From: Brevibacterium sp. W7.2
GTDB lineage: Bacteria > Actinomycetota > Actinomycetes > Actinomycetales > Brevibacteriaceae
Direction of reading: 5' to 3'
Length of the DNA: 64,000 nt
NCBI RefSeq assembly: GCF_018137945.1
Contig: NZ_CP073089.1
Span: 62,001-126,000 of the forward strand
The translations under genes and the position numbers were made by a program. Below, piece by piece: positions 8,953 through 17,483 of this stretch. How positions within the stretch are numbered: position 1 is the stretch's first letter; the number at the start of each line of letters is the position of its first letter. The notes beneath the pieces were generated by a model, which was not told the DNA's origin, did not search any database, and saw only the letters and a program-made list of their open reading frames with translations.

Positions 8953-9555
8953 ATGGCCCGACCGACGTCCCCGCTGCTGAGCCGGGAGAAGATCGCGCTC
9001 GCCGCCATCGAGATGCTCGATGCCGGTGAGGAGCTGAGGATCCAGCCGCTCGCGAAGCGCCTCGGCGTCTCCCTCTCCTCGCTCTACCACCACGTCGACG
9101 GACGCGACGGGATCGTCCATGCGATGCGCGAGGTCCTCAACGGCGACTACGACCTCGTCACCCTCGCCGATGCGGGGTGGCAGGACTCGCTGCGAGCCGG
9201 CGTCGGATCCCTCTGGCGCCTCTACGCCGACCATCCGCGCGTGATGATCCATCTCCTCGGCGTGACGATCGACGAACCCGAGACCCTGCGACTCTATGAG
9301 GCGCTCCTTGAGATCCTCCGCCGCGCCGGCCTGCCCGAGGACGAGCTGCTCACCACGCTCGAAGTCCTCGATGCGTTCGCGTTCGGGGTCGCCCTCGACG
9401 CCCTGTCCCCGAATCAGATCTTCGCGCCCGGAGACCCGGATTCCCCGCTCGCCGCACTCGCCGCCCGCCATCCGACCGGCACGGAGCGCAACCGACTCGT
9501 CTACGATCGCGGGCTCGATCTCCTCATCGCGGGCATCGAGGCGCGGGTGAGCTGA
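8953..9555 (+). CDS. TetR-family transcriptional regulator
   Basis: A 200-residue regulator. The N-terminal helix-turn-helix is visible as IQPLAKRLGVSLSSLYHHVD (residues about 30-49), followed by an alpha-helical ligand-binding domain similar to the TetR_C fold. AGGAGG precedes the ATG. It is divergent from the transporter/amidohydrolase pair and probably represses it. It ends 6 bases before the selD stop, convergent with the selD operon. Confidence 0.9.
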   Translation: MARPTSPLLSREKIALAAIEMLDAGEELRIQPLAKRLGVSLSSLYHHVDGRDGIVHAMREVLNGDYDLVTLADAGWQDSLRAGVGSLWRLYADHPRVMIHLLGVTIDEPETLRLYEALLEILRRAGLPEDELLTTLEVLDAFAFGVALDALSPNQIFAPGDPDSPLAALAARHPTGTERNRLVYDRGLDLLIAGIEARVS

Positions 9556-9561
9556 ACAGGT

Positions 9562-10566
9562 TCAGCGGATGCGGATGCCGGACCCGGCGACGGTCTCCCC
9601 GATCACCGGGTGACCCGGCAGCTCCCCGACGACGAGGAGGCCGCCGGAGGTCTGCGCATCCGCGAGCAGGAGGAGGTCCGCCTCGGTGACGGTGTCATCA
9701 GTGGTCAGGTGCGGCCGCACCCAGTCGAGGTTGCGCCGGGTGCCGCCGGAGACGAATCCTGCGGCGATCGACTCGTCGACCCCGCCGAGGCGGGGCACCG
9801 CAGCCGCGTCGATGACCGCACCGACCCCGGAGGCCCGGCCCATCTTGAACAGGTGGCCGAGCAGTCCGAAGCCGGTGACGTCGGTGGCCGCACGGATGCC
9901 GGCGGCCACGGCCGCCCGCGAGGCGTCCGCATTGAGCTGCGTCATCGTCGCGATCGCCTCGTCGAAGACCTCCCCGGTCTGCTTGTGACGATTGTTGAGA
10001 ACCCCCACCCCGATCGGCTTGGTCAGAGTGATCGGCAGTCCCGCCTCGGCGGCGTCGTTGCGCATGATCGCATCGGGATGGGCGATGCCGGTCACGGCCA
10101 TCCCGTACTTCGGTTCGGGATCGTCGATCGAATGACCGCCGGCGACGGGGCAGTTCGCCTGCCCGGCGACGTCGAGACCGCCGCGCAGCACCTCGGTGAG
10201 CAGCTCCATGGGCAGCGTCTCCCGCGGCCACCCGACGAGGTTGATCGCCGTGACCGGGGTCCCGCCCATCGCGTAGATGTCGGAGAGCGCGTTGGCCGCC
10301 GCGATCCGCCCCCAGTCGTAGGCGTCGTCGACGACGGGGGTGAAGAAGTCCGCGGTGGAGAGGACCGCGAGATCCTCGCGGATGCGCACCGCCGAGGCGT
10401 CGTCGCCGTCATCGAGACCGACGATGACCTCGGGGTGCGTCTGCCCGGTCAGTCCGCGGACCGCGTCCTCGAGCTCACCGGGCGGGATCTTGCACGCACA
10501 GCCGCCGCCGTGGGCGAACCCGGTGAGGCGGTACTGTGCGGTCTCGAGCGTCTCCGAGGTGTCCAT
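9562..10566 (-). CDS. selD: Selenide, water dikinase (selenophosphate synthetase)
   Basis: A 334-residue SelD making selenophosphate from selenide and ATP, the selenium donor for SelA. The active-site motif GGGCACKIPPGELE has the Cys and Lys of the family, so it is a Cys rather than Sec form. The substrate and metal site motif VGLDDGDDASAV and the segment SDIYAMGGTPVTAINLVGWP are typical. The start at 10566 (MDTSETLET) is preferred over an upstream ATG at 10662, which would run into the AGPS-like gene and adds 32 atypical residues. It lies 22 bases after the AGPS-like gene in the same direction, so it may be the last gene of that run, about 11 kb from selA and selB. Confidence 0.96.
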   Translation of the reverse strand: MDTSETLETAQYRLTGFAHGGGCACKIPPGELEDAVRGLTGQTHPEVIVGLDDGDDASAVRIREDLAVLSTADFFTPVVDDAYDWGRIAAANALSDIYAMGGTPVTAINLVGWPRETLPMELLTEVLRGGLDVAGQANCPVAGGHSIDDPEPKYGMAVTGIAHPDAIMRNDAAEAGLPITLTKPIGVGVLNNRHKQTGEVFDEAIATMTQLNADASRAAVAAGIRAATDVTGFGLLGHLFKMGRASGVGAVIDAAAVPRLGGVDESIAAGFVSGGTRRNLDWVRPHLTTDDTVTEADLLLLADAQTSGGLLVVGELPGHPVIGETVAGSGIRIR

Positions 10567-10588
10567 GTGCGCGAGCCTAGCACTGGCC

Positions 10589-12388
10589 TCACGGCGTCGG
10601 ATCGGTGCTCCGGTCACGCTGGACAGCGGGAACCGCGCCGTCATCCACCGGGGACGAAACACCGGCCGGGGACTCGACGTCCGCCTCGGCGACGATCTTG
10701 CCGGGGTTGAGATTCCGACCGGGATCGGTCGCGCGGAAGAGGGAGTCGACGATGAACGCCCCGGCGGGGGTGATGTCGTCGACGATCCACGGCCGGTGCT
10801 CGGTGCCGACCCCGTGATGGTGGGAGAGCCCGCCGCCGGAGTCGATGAACTCCTGCTGCACGGCGTCCTTGACGAACTGGTACTCCGTCAGCGCGGTGTC
10901 CTCGCGGGTGTAGGGGACGGCGAACGTGAAGTAGAGGCACGCCCCGCCGTGGTAGCTGTGGGACATGTGGCAGAACATGAAGCCCGGCCCGCCCTGCGCC
11001 CGGCGCACCTGTTCGAAGCGCTCGTGGACGCGGGCGTGCATCGTCTTGAGGTTCGCCCAGCTCACCCCGGTCTCGCAGACATCGCCGAAGACCCTGTAGT
11101 TGAGGAGGAAATCGCGCAGGTAGGGGGTGTCGAACTTCTTCTGGTCGTAGATCGCTCCCGGTCCGGTGCCGAGGCTGATCCCGCCGCGACCCGAGACGAT
11201 CCGCTTGACCTCGGCCCGCTCACGCGCGACGTGCTCCTTCGACCCCTCGAAGCAGACGTAGGACAGGCACATCCCCTCCGTCGTGTCCCAGCCGCGGGCG
11301 CGCAGATACGCGAACAGGGCATCCTGACCACGGGCGCTGACCTTGGACTTCACCGAGGTCGGCTGCGAGACCATGGCGAGGCTGAAGCGCGTCTCGGGCC
11401 CGTCGGAGAGCCGGGTGAAAGTGGGGCTGACCTCGGAGCGCGCGATGTCGTGCATCGCCTCGACGCCTGACGCCCAATCCGGGTAGAGGTACGCGACGAC
11501 CTCCCTGACCTCGGGCCGGCGGTGGATCTGGACCGTGCATTCGGTGATGACGCCGAGGCGGCCCTCACTGCCGAGGATCATCTCGTGGACCGACGGGCCG
11601 GAGTCCCGACCGGGGATCGGCTTGCTCACGACGACTCCGCGGGGATGGACGACGCGCATCCCCCGCACGATGTCCTCGATGTCGCCGTACCTGTCCGACT
11701 GCATCCCCGACGACCGGGTCGCCGCCCAGCCGCCGAGGGTCGAATAGCTGAACGAGTCGGGGAAGTGCCCCATCGTCCAACCGCGGAGGTTGAGCTGCTC
11801 TTCGAGGTCGGGACCGTAGGCGCCGGCCTCGACCCGGGCCAGCCCCGAGTACTCGTCGACGTCGAGGACCCGGCGCATCCGTCCGAGGTTGAGCGAGACG
11901 ATGGGGCGGGTCTCCGCCGGATCCGGGGTGACCGATCCGGAGATGCACGACCCGCCGCCGTAGGGGATGAGGACGAGGTCGTGAGCGAGGACGATGTCGA
12001 GGACGGCTGTGACCTCGTCCTCGCTGCCGGGGTGGACGACGACATCGGTGAGCCGCGGCATGATCCCGTTCCGCACCCGGTAGAGGTCGGGCAGGGAGCG
12101 ACCGAACGAGTGGACGATGCGCAGCCCGTCATCGGTGCTGACGTTGTCGGCTCCGACCGCCTTGGCGAGGGAGGCGAGGAGGTCAGCGGGCATCCGGGAC
12201 GCGGGCGCGTCGACGTCGGCGAGGTCCGGAGTGCGCGGGCGCGGGGCGTTCCACAGGTCGAGCCCGACCTTCTCCTTCGCGATCGCCGCGAACGCCGGCT
12301 TCGTCTCCCAGCGGAACTCGACGCCGTCGGCGCCCCAGCCCCACCAGCGATGCCGCCTGACGTCCTCCGCTCTGACCGGTGTGCTCAA
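10589..12388 (-). CDS. agpS: Alkyldihydroxyacetonephosphate synthase-like FAD enzyme (AGPS family)
   Basis: A 599-residue FAD protein. The N-terminus has HRWWGWGADGVEF, like the WNGWG start of eukaryotic AGPS. A PCMH-type FAD domain follows (LIPYGGGSCISGSV). The C-terminal half carries SHSYHGGACLYFTFAVPY and the hallmark histidine loop GGGLSHHHGVGTEHRPW, both close to AGPS active-site segments. AGPS swaps the acyl chain of acyl-DHAP for a fatty alcohol, forming the ether bond. The start is TTG at 12386-12388, preceded by GAGGA and overlapping the acyltransferase stop (TTGA). Actinobacterial AGPS homologues are widespread and few are characterised, so the exact reaction is inferred. Confidence 0.82.
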   Translation of the reverse strand: MSTPVRAEDVRRHRWWGWGADGVEFRWETKPAFAAIAKEKVGLDLWNAPRPRTPDLADVDAPASRMPADLLASLAKAVGADNVSTDDGLRIVHSFGRSLPDLYRVRNGIMPRLTDVVVHPGSEDEVTAVLDIVLAHDLVLIPYGGGSCISGSVTPDPAETRPIVSLNLGRMRRVLDVDEYSGLARVEAGAYGPDLEEQLNLRGWTMGHFPDSFSYSTLGGWAATRSSGMQSDRYGDIEDIVRGMRVVHPRGVVVSKPIPGRDSGPSVHEMILGSEGRLGVITECTVQIHRRPEVREVVAYLYPDWASGVEAMHDIARSEVSPTFTRLSDGPETRFSLAMVSQPTSVKSKVSARGQDALFAYLRARGWDTTEGMCLSYVCFEGSKEHVARERAEVKRIVSGRGGISLGTGPGAIYDQKKFDTPYLRDFLLNYRVFGDVCETGVSWANLKTMHARVHERFEQVRRAQGGPGFMFCHMSHSYHGGACLYFTFAVPYTREDTALTEYQFVKDAVQQEFIDSGGGLSHHHGVGTEHRPWIVDDITPAGAFIVDSLFRATDPGRNLNPGKIVAEADVESPAGVSSPVDDGAVPAVQRDRSTDPTP

Positions 12389-13410
12389 TTCCTCATCCTC
12401 TCATCCGTGCTTTCGCCGAGGCGGCCCCGAGCCTGTGGCCGATGACGGCGGGGGCTCGGGGCGGTCGTCCAATGGTGCTGCGTGGTCTGCTTGTCCGGCT
12501 CCGGGGCATGGGTGGGAGTGCGCGGCTCCTCACCGGGGGCGAGCTTCTCATGCCGGTGCGCGAGGCGGGGCACCCCGATCGCGTCGGCTCCGGAGTCGAA
12601 GAGCTCCTCGACGAGGCTCTGGACGCGGGCGGTGAGCGCCGGCAGGGATTCCCCGGGCCGGGGGATGACGGGCTCGCCGAAGACGATGCGCACCGGCGGC
12701 CTGCCCGGCACCGGCCAGTTCGCTCCCTTGGGCATCGCCTCGAACCCGCCGACGACGGCGGCCGGAACGATCGGGACACCGGCATCGACGGCGAGCTTGA
12801 CGGCACCGACCTTGAAATCGGCGATGACGCGGCCCTGCTGCCGACCGCCCTCGGGGAAGAGGAGGACGGGGACGCCGGCGCGCAGCAGCGCCCGCGGCAC
12901 CTCGGAGCTGCCGCGCGAGCCCTCCCGGTAGACCGGGAAGGCGTTGAAGAGGCTGCGGACGAAGAGCCGCTTGTGCCAGGCGGTGAAGAAGTAGTCGTAG
13001 GCGACGCCGGTGGAGAGGAAGCGCGCCTGCCGGTGGGGCAGGCTCTGGGCGATGAGCGGAGCGTCGAGATGCGAGGTGTGGTTCGCGATGACGAGGAAGC
13101 CCTCGGTCAGCCCCCGGACCCGCGGCTCGATCCGCACCGTCGGAGAGATCGTCGAGACGACGAGGGCGCGGAAGAGGACGCGCTGGAGGAGAGCGCGCAG
13201 CAGCGCACGGAGTCGGGAGCGGTGCTTCGCCGTCGACACCGGCGTGCGAGGTGGTGACGTTTCGGAGGTCATCACCCGCTGTTCGGAGCCGACCGCGGTT
13301 CTGGATGCCGCCTCGGCGGGAGAATTCCTCCGGTCCCCCGACGGCGGCCCCGGCGACTGCGGTCCCGGACCCGACTGCGGCTCCTGACCCGACGGATCCC
13401 GCCGGCTCAT
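12385..13410 (-). CDS. PlsC-type 1-acylglycerol-3-phosphate acyltransferase
   Basis: A 341-residue acyltransferase with the family blocks NHTSHLDAPLIAQ (NHX4D, catalytic His and Asp), a substrate-binding block near FNAFPVYREGSRG, and the FPEGGRQQG block. It would acylate a glycerol phosphate or DHAP backbone. The start at 13410 (MSRRDPSG) has AGGAGG 9 bases upstream; an ATG at 13428 lies inside the preceding gene. The N-terminal about 60 residues and the last 40 are low-complexity and flank the catalytic domain. It is sandwiched between an SDR (4-base gap) and the AGPS-like gene (overlap), supporting a shared glycerolipid role. Confidence 0.88.
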   Translation of the reverse strand: MSRRDPSGQEPQSGPGPQSPGPPSGDRRNSPAEAASRTAVGSEQRVMTSETSPPRTPVSTAKHRSRLRALLRALLQRVLFRALVVSTISPTVRIEPRVRGLTEGFLVIANHTSHLDAPLIAQSLPHRQARFLSTGVAYDYFFTAWHKRLFVRSLFNAFPVYREGSRGSSEVPRALLRAGVPVLLFPEGGRQQGRVIADFKVGAVKLAVDAGVPIVPAAVVGGFEAMPKGANWPVPGRPPVRIVFGEPVIPRPGESLPALTARVQSLVEELFDSGADAIGVPRLAHRHEKLAPGEEPRTPTHAPEPDKQTTQHHWTTAPSPRRHRPQARGRLGESTDERMRN

Positions 13411-13414
13411 GCCC

Positions 13415-14197
13415 TCATTCCTCCTCATTCCGCCGCGAGGTGAGCAGGGCGGAGAGCCGGTGTATGACGGGACGAGGAGCCGCGCGCAGCGCTGCGACGA
13501 TGACCTTCCACCGCAGCTGGGGGACGCTCACGGTGCGGCCGCGGGCGACATCGCGCAGACACTCCTCGACGAGGTCGTCGGCATCGAGCCAGAGGAGATC
13601 GGGGATCGAGGTGCCGGCGATGCCGGCGCGCGCATGGAATTCGGTGCGCACCCATCCGGGCACGAGAGCGGTGACGGTCACTCCCGTCCCGGCCGTCTGC
13701 ACCGACAGCGACTCGGAGTAGTTCTGCGTCCACGCCTTGATCGCGGTGTAGTTGTTCTGGGTGAGCCCGGCGCTCACCGAGCACACGTTGATGATCCAGC
13801 CGCGCCCGCGCAGCGCCATCGCCCGGGCGGCCGCACCGCCGAGGACGAGCACCGCCCGCTGCATGACCTCGAAGCCCCGATCATGCTGCCGCAGGTCGGG
13901 GTCGAGCAGGCTCGAGCGGACGGAGAACCCGGCATTGCTGACGAGGATGTCGATCGGCGGCCGCGACCCCGGGGCCTCGATGCGCGCGGCGACCTCGGCC
14001 TGCGCCTCCCGGTCGGAGAGGTCGGCGACGATGGTCTCGACGGCGACCCCGGTGCCGGCGCGCAGATCCGCGGCGAACTCCTCGAGCCGGTCGCGATTCC
14101 GGGCGACGAGCACGAGGTCGACCCCGCGAGCGGCGAATGCGCGCGCGAACGCGGCGCCGATGCCGGCGGTGCCTCCGGTGATGAGAGCAACATGCAT
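13415..14197 (-). CDS. Short-chain dehydrogenase/reductase (classical SDR)
   Basis: A 260-residue NAD(P)-dependent SDR. The start at 14197 places the cofactor motif ITGGTAGIGAAFARAFAARG at the N-terminus as the family requires; a start at 14338 would add 47 residues without similarity. The structural NAG is seen in ILVSNAGFSV and the catalytic region as INVCSVSAGLTQNNYTAIKA (Ser, Tyr and Lys present as YTAIK). It sits first in the SDR-PlsC-AGPS-selD run, where an acyl/alkyl-DHAP reductase role would fit; that role is inference. An inverted repeat GTCAC-N6-GTGAC lies just upstream, about 14202-14217. Confidence 0.88.
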   Translation of the reverse strand: MHVALITGGTAGIGAAFARAFAARGVDLVLVARNRDRLEEFAADLRAGTGVAVETIVADLSDREAQAEVAARIEAPGSRPPIDILVSNAGFSVRSSLLDPDLRQHDRGFEVMQRAVLVLGGAAARAMALRGRGWIINVCSVSAGLTQNNYTAIKAWTQNYSESLSVQTAGTGVTVTALVPGWVRTEFHARAGIAGTSIPDLLWLDADDLVEECLRDVARGRTVSVPQLRWKVIVAALRAAPRPVIHRLSALLTSRRNEEE

Positions 14198-14331
14198 ACT
14201 TGTCACGATACAGTGACGCGGGTCATACTCGCTGGTGACTGCGCGATGACTTCGCCCGTGGTCCCATCCGATTCGGCCGCGACTCCGAATCAGACTCCGA
14301 TACCGTTTCCTCACACCCCGATAGGCAGCAC

Positions 14332-16569
14332 ATGACACCGAGCCGCATTCTCCTCACCGGTGCGACCGGATTCCTCGGTCAGGCGGTCCTCCAGGCTCTC
14401 CTCGAGAGCCGACCGGAGGACACCGTCACCGTCCTCGTCCGTCCCCGCGGGACGCAGACGGGCCGGGACCGGGTGGAGAGGCTGCTGACCAAGCCCGTCT
14501 TCGCCGAGTGGAGCGCCAGGGTCGGGGACGATGTCGTCGCCGAGGCGGTGCGGACGAGAGTCGAGGTCCTCGAGGGTGACCTCACCGACCTGCCGTCGCT
14601 GCCGGAGCCGATCGACATCGTCATCCACTCCGCCTCGAGCGTGTCCTTCGACGCGCCCATCGACGAGGCGTTCCGGACGAACGTCGGCGGGGTCGAGAAC
14701 CTCTACCGGGCGCTGCTCGACTCCGGTCAGGACCCGCACGTCATCCACGTCTCCACCGCGTACGTCGGCGGGATCTCGAAGGGCGTGGCCCAGGAGCGCC
14801 GACTCAGCCACGCCGTCGACCACCGCGCCGAGTCCGCGGCCGCCGAGCTCGCGCGCGAGCGCGTCGATGCCGAATCGCGGACCCCGGAGAGCCTGCGCGG
14901 ATTCCTCCGGCAGGCCCGCGCACAGAGCTCGCGGATGGGACCGAAGGCCGTCGCCGCCGCCGCGGAGGCCGCGCGCGAGGCCCACGTCGCCAGCCGCCTC
15001 GTCGACTTCGGCCGCACCCGCGCCGAGTCGCTGGGGTGGACCGACGTCTACACGTTCACGAAGGCGATGGCCGAACGGGTCGCCGAGGAGGAGTGGGCCG
15101 ACACCGGCCATCGCGTCTCCTTCGTCCGACCCTCGATCATCGAATCGGCGCTGCGGCACCCGCATCCCGGGTGGATCGACGGCTTCAAGGTCGCCGACCC
15201 GCTCATCATGGCCTACGCGAACGGCAGTCTCTCCGAGTTCCCCGGTCACGCGGACTCCGTGCTCGACATCATCCCCGTCGACTTCGTCGTCAACGTCATC
15301 CTCGCTCTCGTCGACCGGGATGGTGACCCCGGTGACGCGGATGCCGCTCACGGTGACGGACTCGCACGGGAACCGGAGTACTTCCACGTCGTGTCCGGGA
15401 CGAGCAATCCGCTCCCGTTCCACCAGATGGTGCGCACGGTGCGCGAGTACTTCCTCGACCGTCCGCTGCCCGATCCCGACGGCGAGCCCACCCCGGTGCC
15501 GGAGTGGAGCTTCCCGAACTCCGAGCTCATCGAGCAGCGGATCCGCCTGAAGGAACTGAGCTCCCGGGCGGGTCGCAGCATCGTCGACCGCCTCCCGTCA
15601 TCCCGCCGGACCCGGCAGTGGGCGGCGCGACTGAGCCGCATCGACTCCGGGCTGCGCTCGCTGCGCCAGTTCGCCGACCTCTACCGCCAGTACACGAAGA
15701 CGGAGATGGTCTTCGACGACGCCGCGACCCGTGCCCTGCAGGCGGCGCTGCCGCCCGGTCACGCCAGGAGCTTCGACGTCACCGAGATCGACTGGGACCG
15801 GTACTTCAAGGACATCCACCTGCCCGCGGTCACGGAGCTCACCCGCAGCTATGCCCGCAAGCGCGGGCGCACCACCGCCCGGCAGGCGAGTCCGGCCCCG
15901 ATCGCCCCGGCCTCGGACGCCCTCGCCGTCTTCGACCTCGACGGCACGGTGATCTCGACGAACATCGTCCGGCAGTACGCGGCCGTGGTCCGCGCGACCC
16001 AGCCGCCCCACCGCTGGCCGGCCGCGCTCGCCGGCATCGCGGGGATCGTTCCGGGCCTGCTGCGGGCGGAGTCCCGCGACCGCTCGGAGCTCATCCGCAT
16101 GGTCAACCGCCGCTACAAGGGGTTCCGCATCGAGCAGCTGCGCGAGGTCATCGCCGGCGGTCTCGGGGAGCGCATCCGCAGCTCGATCCGTCCGCAGGCG
16201 CGCACCCTCATCGATGAGCATCGCGCGGCCGGGCACCGCACCGTGCTCGTCACCGGGGCCCTCGAGGTCCTCGTCGAACCGCTGGCCGATCTCTTCGACG
16301 AGGTCGTCGCCACCCGCATGGACGTCACCGACGCCGGGGTCCTCTCCGGCTACCTCGCGACGCCGCCGCTCGTCGACGAGGCCCGCGCGAACTGGCTGCG
16401 CAAGTACGCGAGCGGGATCGGCGCCGACCTCGGGAAGTCGACCGGCTACGGGGACTCGCTCGCCGATGCGGCGTGGCTCGAACTCGTCGGCGAACCGATC
16501 GCCGTCACCCCTGACCTGGGCCTCTACGGACTGGCCCTGAAGAAGCGATGGAAGGTGCTCGAATGGTGA
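14332..16569 (+). CDS. Fatty-acyl reductase-like SDR fused to HAD-IB phosphatase
   Basis: A 745-residue two-domain protein. Residues about 1-400 form an extended SDR/NAD_binding_4 domain as in fatty acyl-CoA or thioester reductases: ILLTGATGFLGQAVLQALL, STAYVGGISKG, and YTFTK for the YxxxK pair. Residues about 525-745 are a HAD-IB phosphatase starting at AVFDLDGTVIST (DxDGT) with the distal motif TGYGDSLADAAWL. The first domain could reduce an acyl thioester to aldehyde or alcohol; the second could hydrolyse a phosphate ester such as a lysophosphatidate. It heads a three-gene operon divergent from the AGPS/PlsC/SDR run. Multidomain reductase/HAD proteins of ether-lipid clusters in myxobacteria (Elb) are, from memory, a possible parallel. 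Confidence 0.85.
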   Translation: MTPSRILLTGATGFLGQAVLQALLESRPEDTVTVLVRPRGTQTGRDRVERLLTKPVFAEWSARVGDDVVAEAVRTRVEVLEGDLTDLPSLPEPIDIVIHSASSVSFDAPIDEAFRTNVGGVENLYRALLDSGQDPHVIHVSTAYVGGISKGVAQERRLSHAVDHRAESAAAELARERVDAESRTPESLRGFLRQARAQSSRMGPKAVAAAAEAAREAHVASRLVDFGRTRAESLGWTDVYTFTKAMAERVAEEEWADTGHRVSFVRPSIIESALRHPHPGWIDGFKVADPLIMAYANGSLSEFPGHADSVLDIIPVDFVVNVILALVDRDGDPGDADAAHGDGLAREPEYFHVVSGTSNPLPFHQMVRTVREYFLDRPLPDPDGEPTPVPEWSFPNSELIEQRIRLKELSSRAGRSIVDRLPSSRRTRQWAARLSRIDSGLRSLRQFADLYRQYTKTEMVFDDAATRALQAALPPGHARSFDVTEIDWDRYFKDIHLPAVTELTRSYARKRGRTTARQASPAPIAPASDALAVFDLDGTVISTNIVRQYAAVVRATQPPHRWPAALAGIAGIVPGLLRAESRDRSELIRMVNRRYKGFRIEQLREVIAGGLGERIRSSIRPQARTLIDEHRAAGHRTVLVTGALEVLVEPLADLFDEVVATRMDVTDAGVLSGYLATPPLVDEARANWLRKYASGIGADLGKSTGYGDSLADAAWLELVGEPIAVTPDLGLYGLALKKRWKVLEW

Positions 16570-17483
16570 CCAGCGACCATCCGCCGGGCCACGTCAACGG
16601 TCGGCTGTTCTCCGACGCCGCGCATCCGACGGTCCTCGTCACCGACTTCGACGTCCCGGGCTACCTCGCGGCGGCTCGTGGTCGGATCGCGGTCGATGCC
16701 GCGCATCTCGACCTGCCCGCCGAGGCGGCCCGTGACCTCGGGTTCCTCTGGCGCCTGGAGAACTCCGCGCTGGCCGAGACGCGGGCGATGCTCGCCTCGT
16801 GGACGGCCAACGAGGCGCGGATCACCGCCTTCGTCACCGCGTGGGGCTACGAGCGGTACTGGCTGGCCCGGGCGCTGCGCGAGATCCTCGACGCCGCAGA
16901 CGCTCGCCGTTCGCCGCGCACCCCGCGCTCCCTGTCGTCGACGCTGCGCGGCATCTGGGTCGAACGTGCCCTGCCGATCGTCGCGCCCGTCCTCGGCGGA
17001 GCCGTCAAGGAGCCCATCACCGCCGGTCACATGGCCCGGCTGGCCATCCAGGAGGGTGCGCTGCAGGCCGCGGAGCGGGCACTGCTGCCGCGCCTGACGG
17101 GGGAGGCCGCCCGGGTCCTCGCCGAGGTGGTCGACCGGCGGGATGAGATCGTGCGGTTCTTCCGCACCGAGGCGATCGCCCGCATCACCCGGTCCCGTGC
17201 CGAAGCGCTCACCGCGCGTCTCCACGTCGCCAGGCCGTGGGCGCCGCTGCGGATCGTCGGCGTGCCCGACCCCGACGAGGCGGTCGCCCTGTCGAGTCTG
17301 TTCACCGGCAGCTTAGCCCGGCAGGAGCTCAGCGATTCCGATGCCGTCATCGGCCGGCTGCTGCCCGGGGACCCGCAGCCGTCGGTGACCCAGGTGCGGG
17401 CGGCCCTGCGCACCGCGCGGCGAGCGGACGGTCCGAGCGCCTCGGCGCCGATATCTCGAGTGAGGAGTGAGCATGGCGTTTGA
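16563..17483 (+). CDS. Ferritin-like protein lacking diiron ligands, paralogue of next gene
   Basis: A 306-residue alpha-helical protein with no motif that names a function. Aligned by eye with the next gene, it keeps the helix pattern but not the metal ligands: EEFWHGEAL there corresponds to YERYWLARAL here, and KQETRHVAFYSTQA corresponds to DRRDEIVRFFRTEA. It therefore looks like a degenerate ferritin-like paralogue, perhaps a structural partner. The start at 16563 (MVTSDHPP) is preceded by GAAGG and overlaps the upstream gene by 7 bases; its end overlaps the next gene by 11 bases. Both overlaps indicate one transcript. Confidence 0.7.
   Translation: MVTSDHPPGHVNGRLFSDAAHPTVLVTDFDVPGYLAAARGRIAVDAAHLDLPAEAARDLGFLWRLENSALAETRAMLASWTANEARITAFVTAWGYERYWLARALREILDAADARRSPRTPRSLSSTLRGIWVERALPIVAPVLGGAVKEPITAGHMARLAIQEGALQAAERALLPRLTGEAARVLAEVVDRRDEIVRFFRTEAIARITRSRAEALTARLHVARPWAPLRIVGVPDPDEAVALSSLFTGSLARQELSDSDAVIGRLLPGDPQPSVTQVRAALRTARRADGPSASAPISRVRSEHGV

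Noticed and set aside
9562..10566. Selenoprotein form of SelD
   Set aside because: The active-site codon is Cys (GGGCACK) and no in-frame TGA interrupts the gene.
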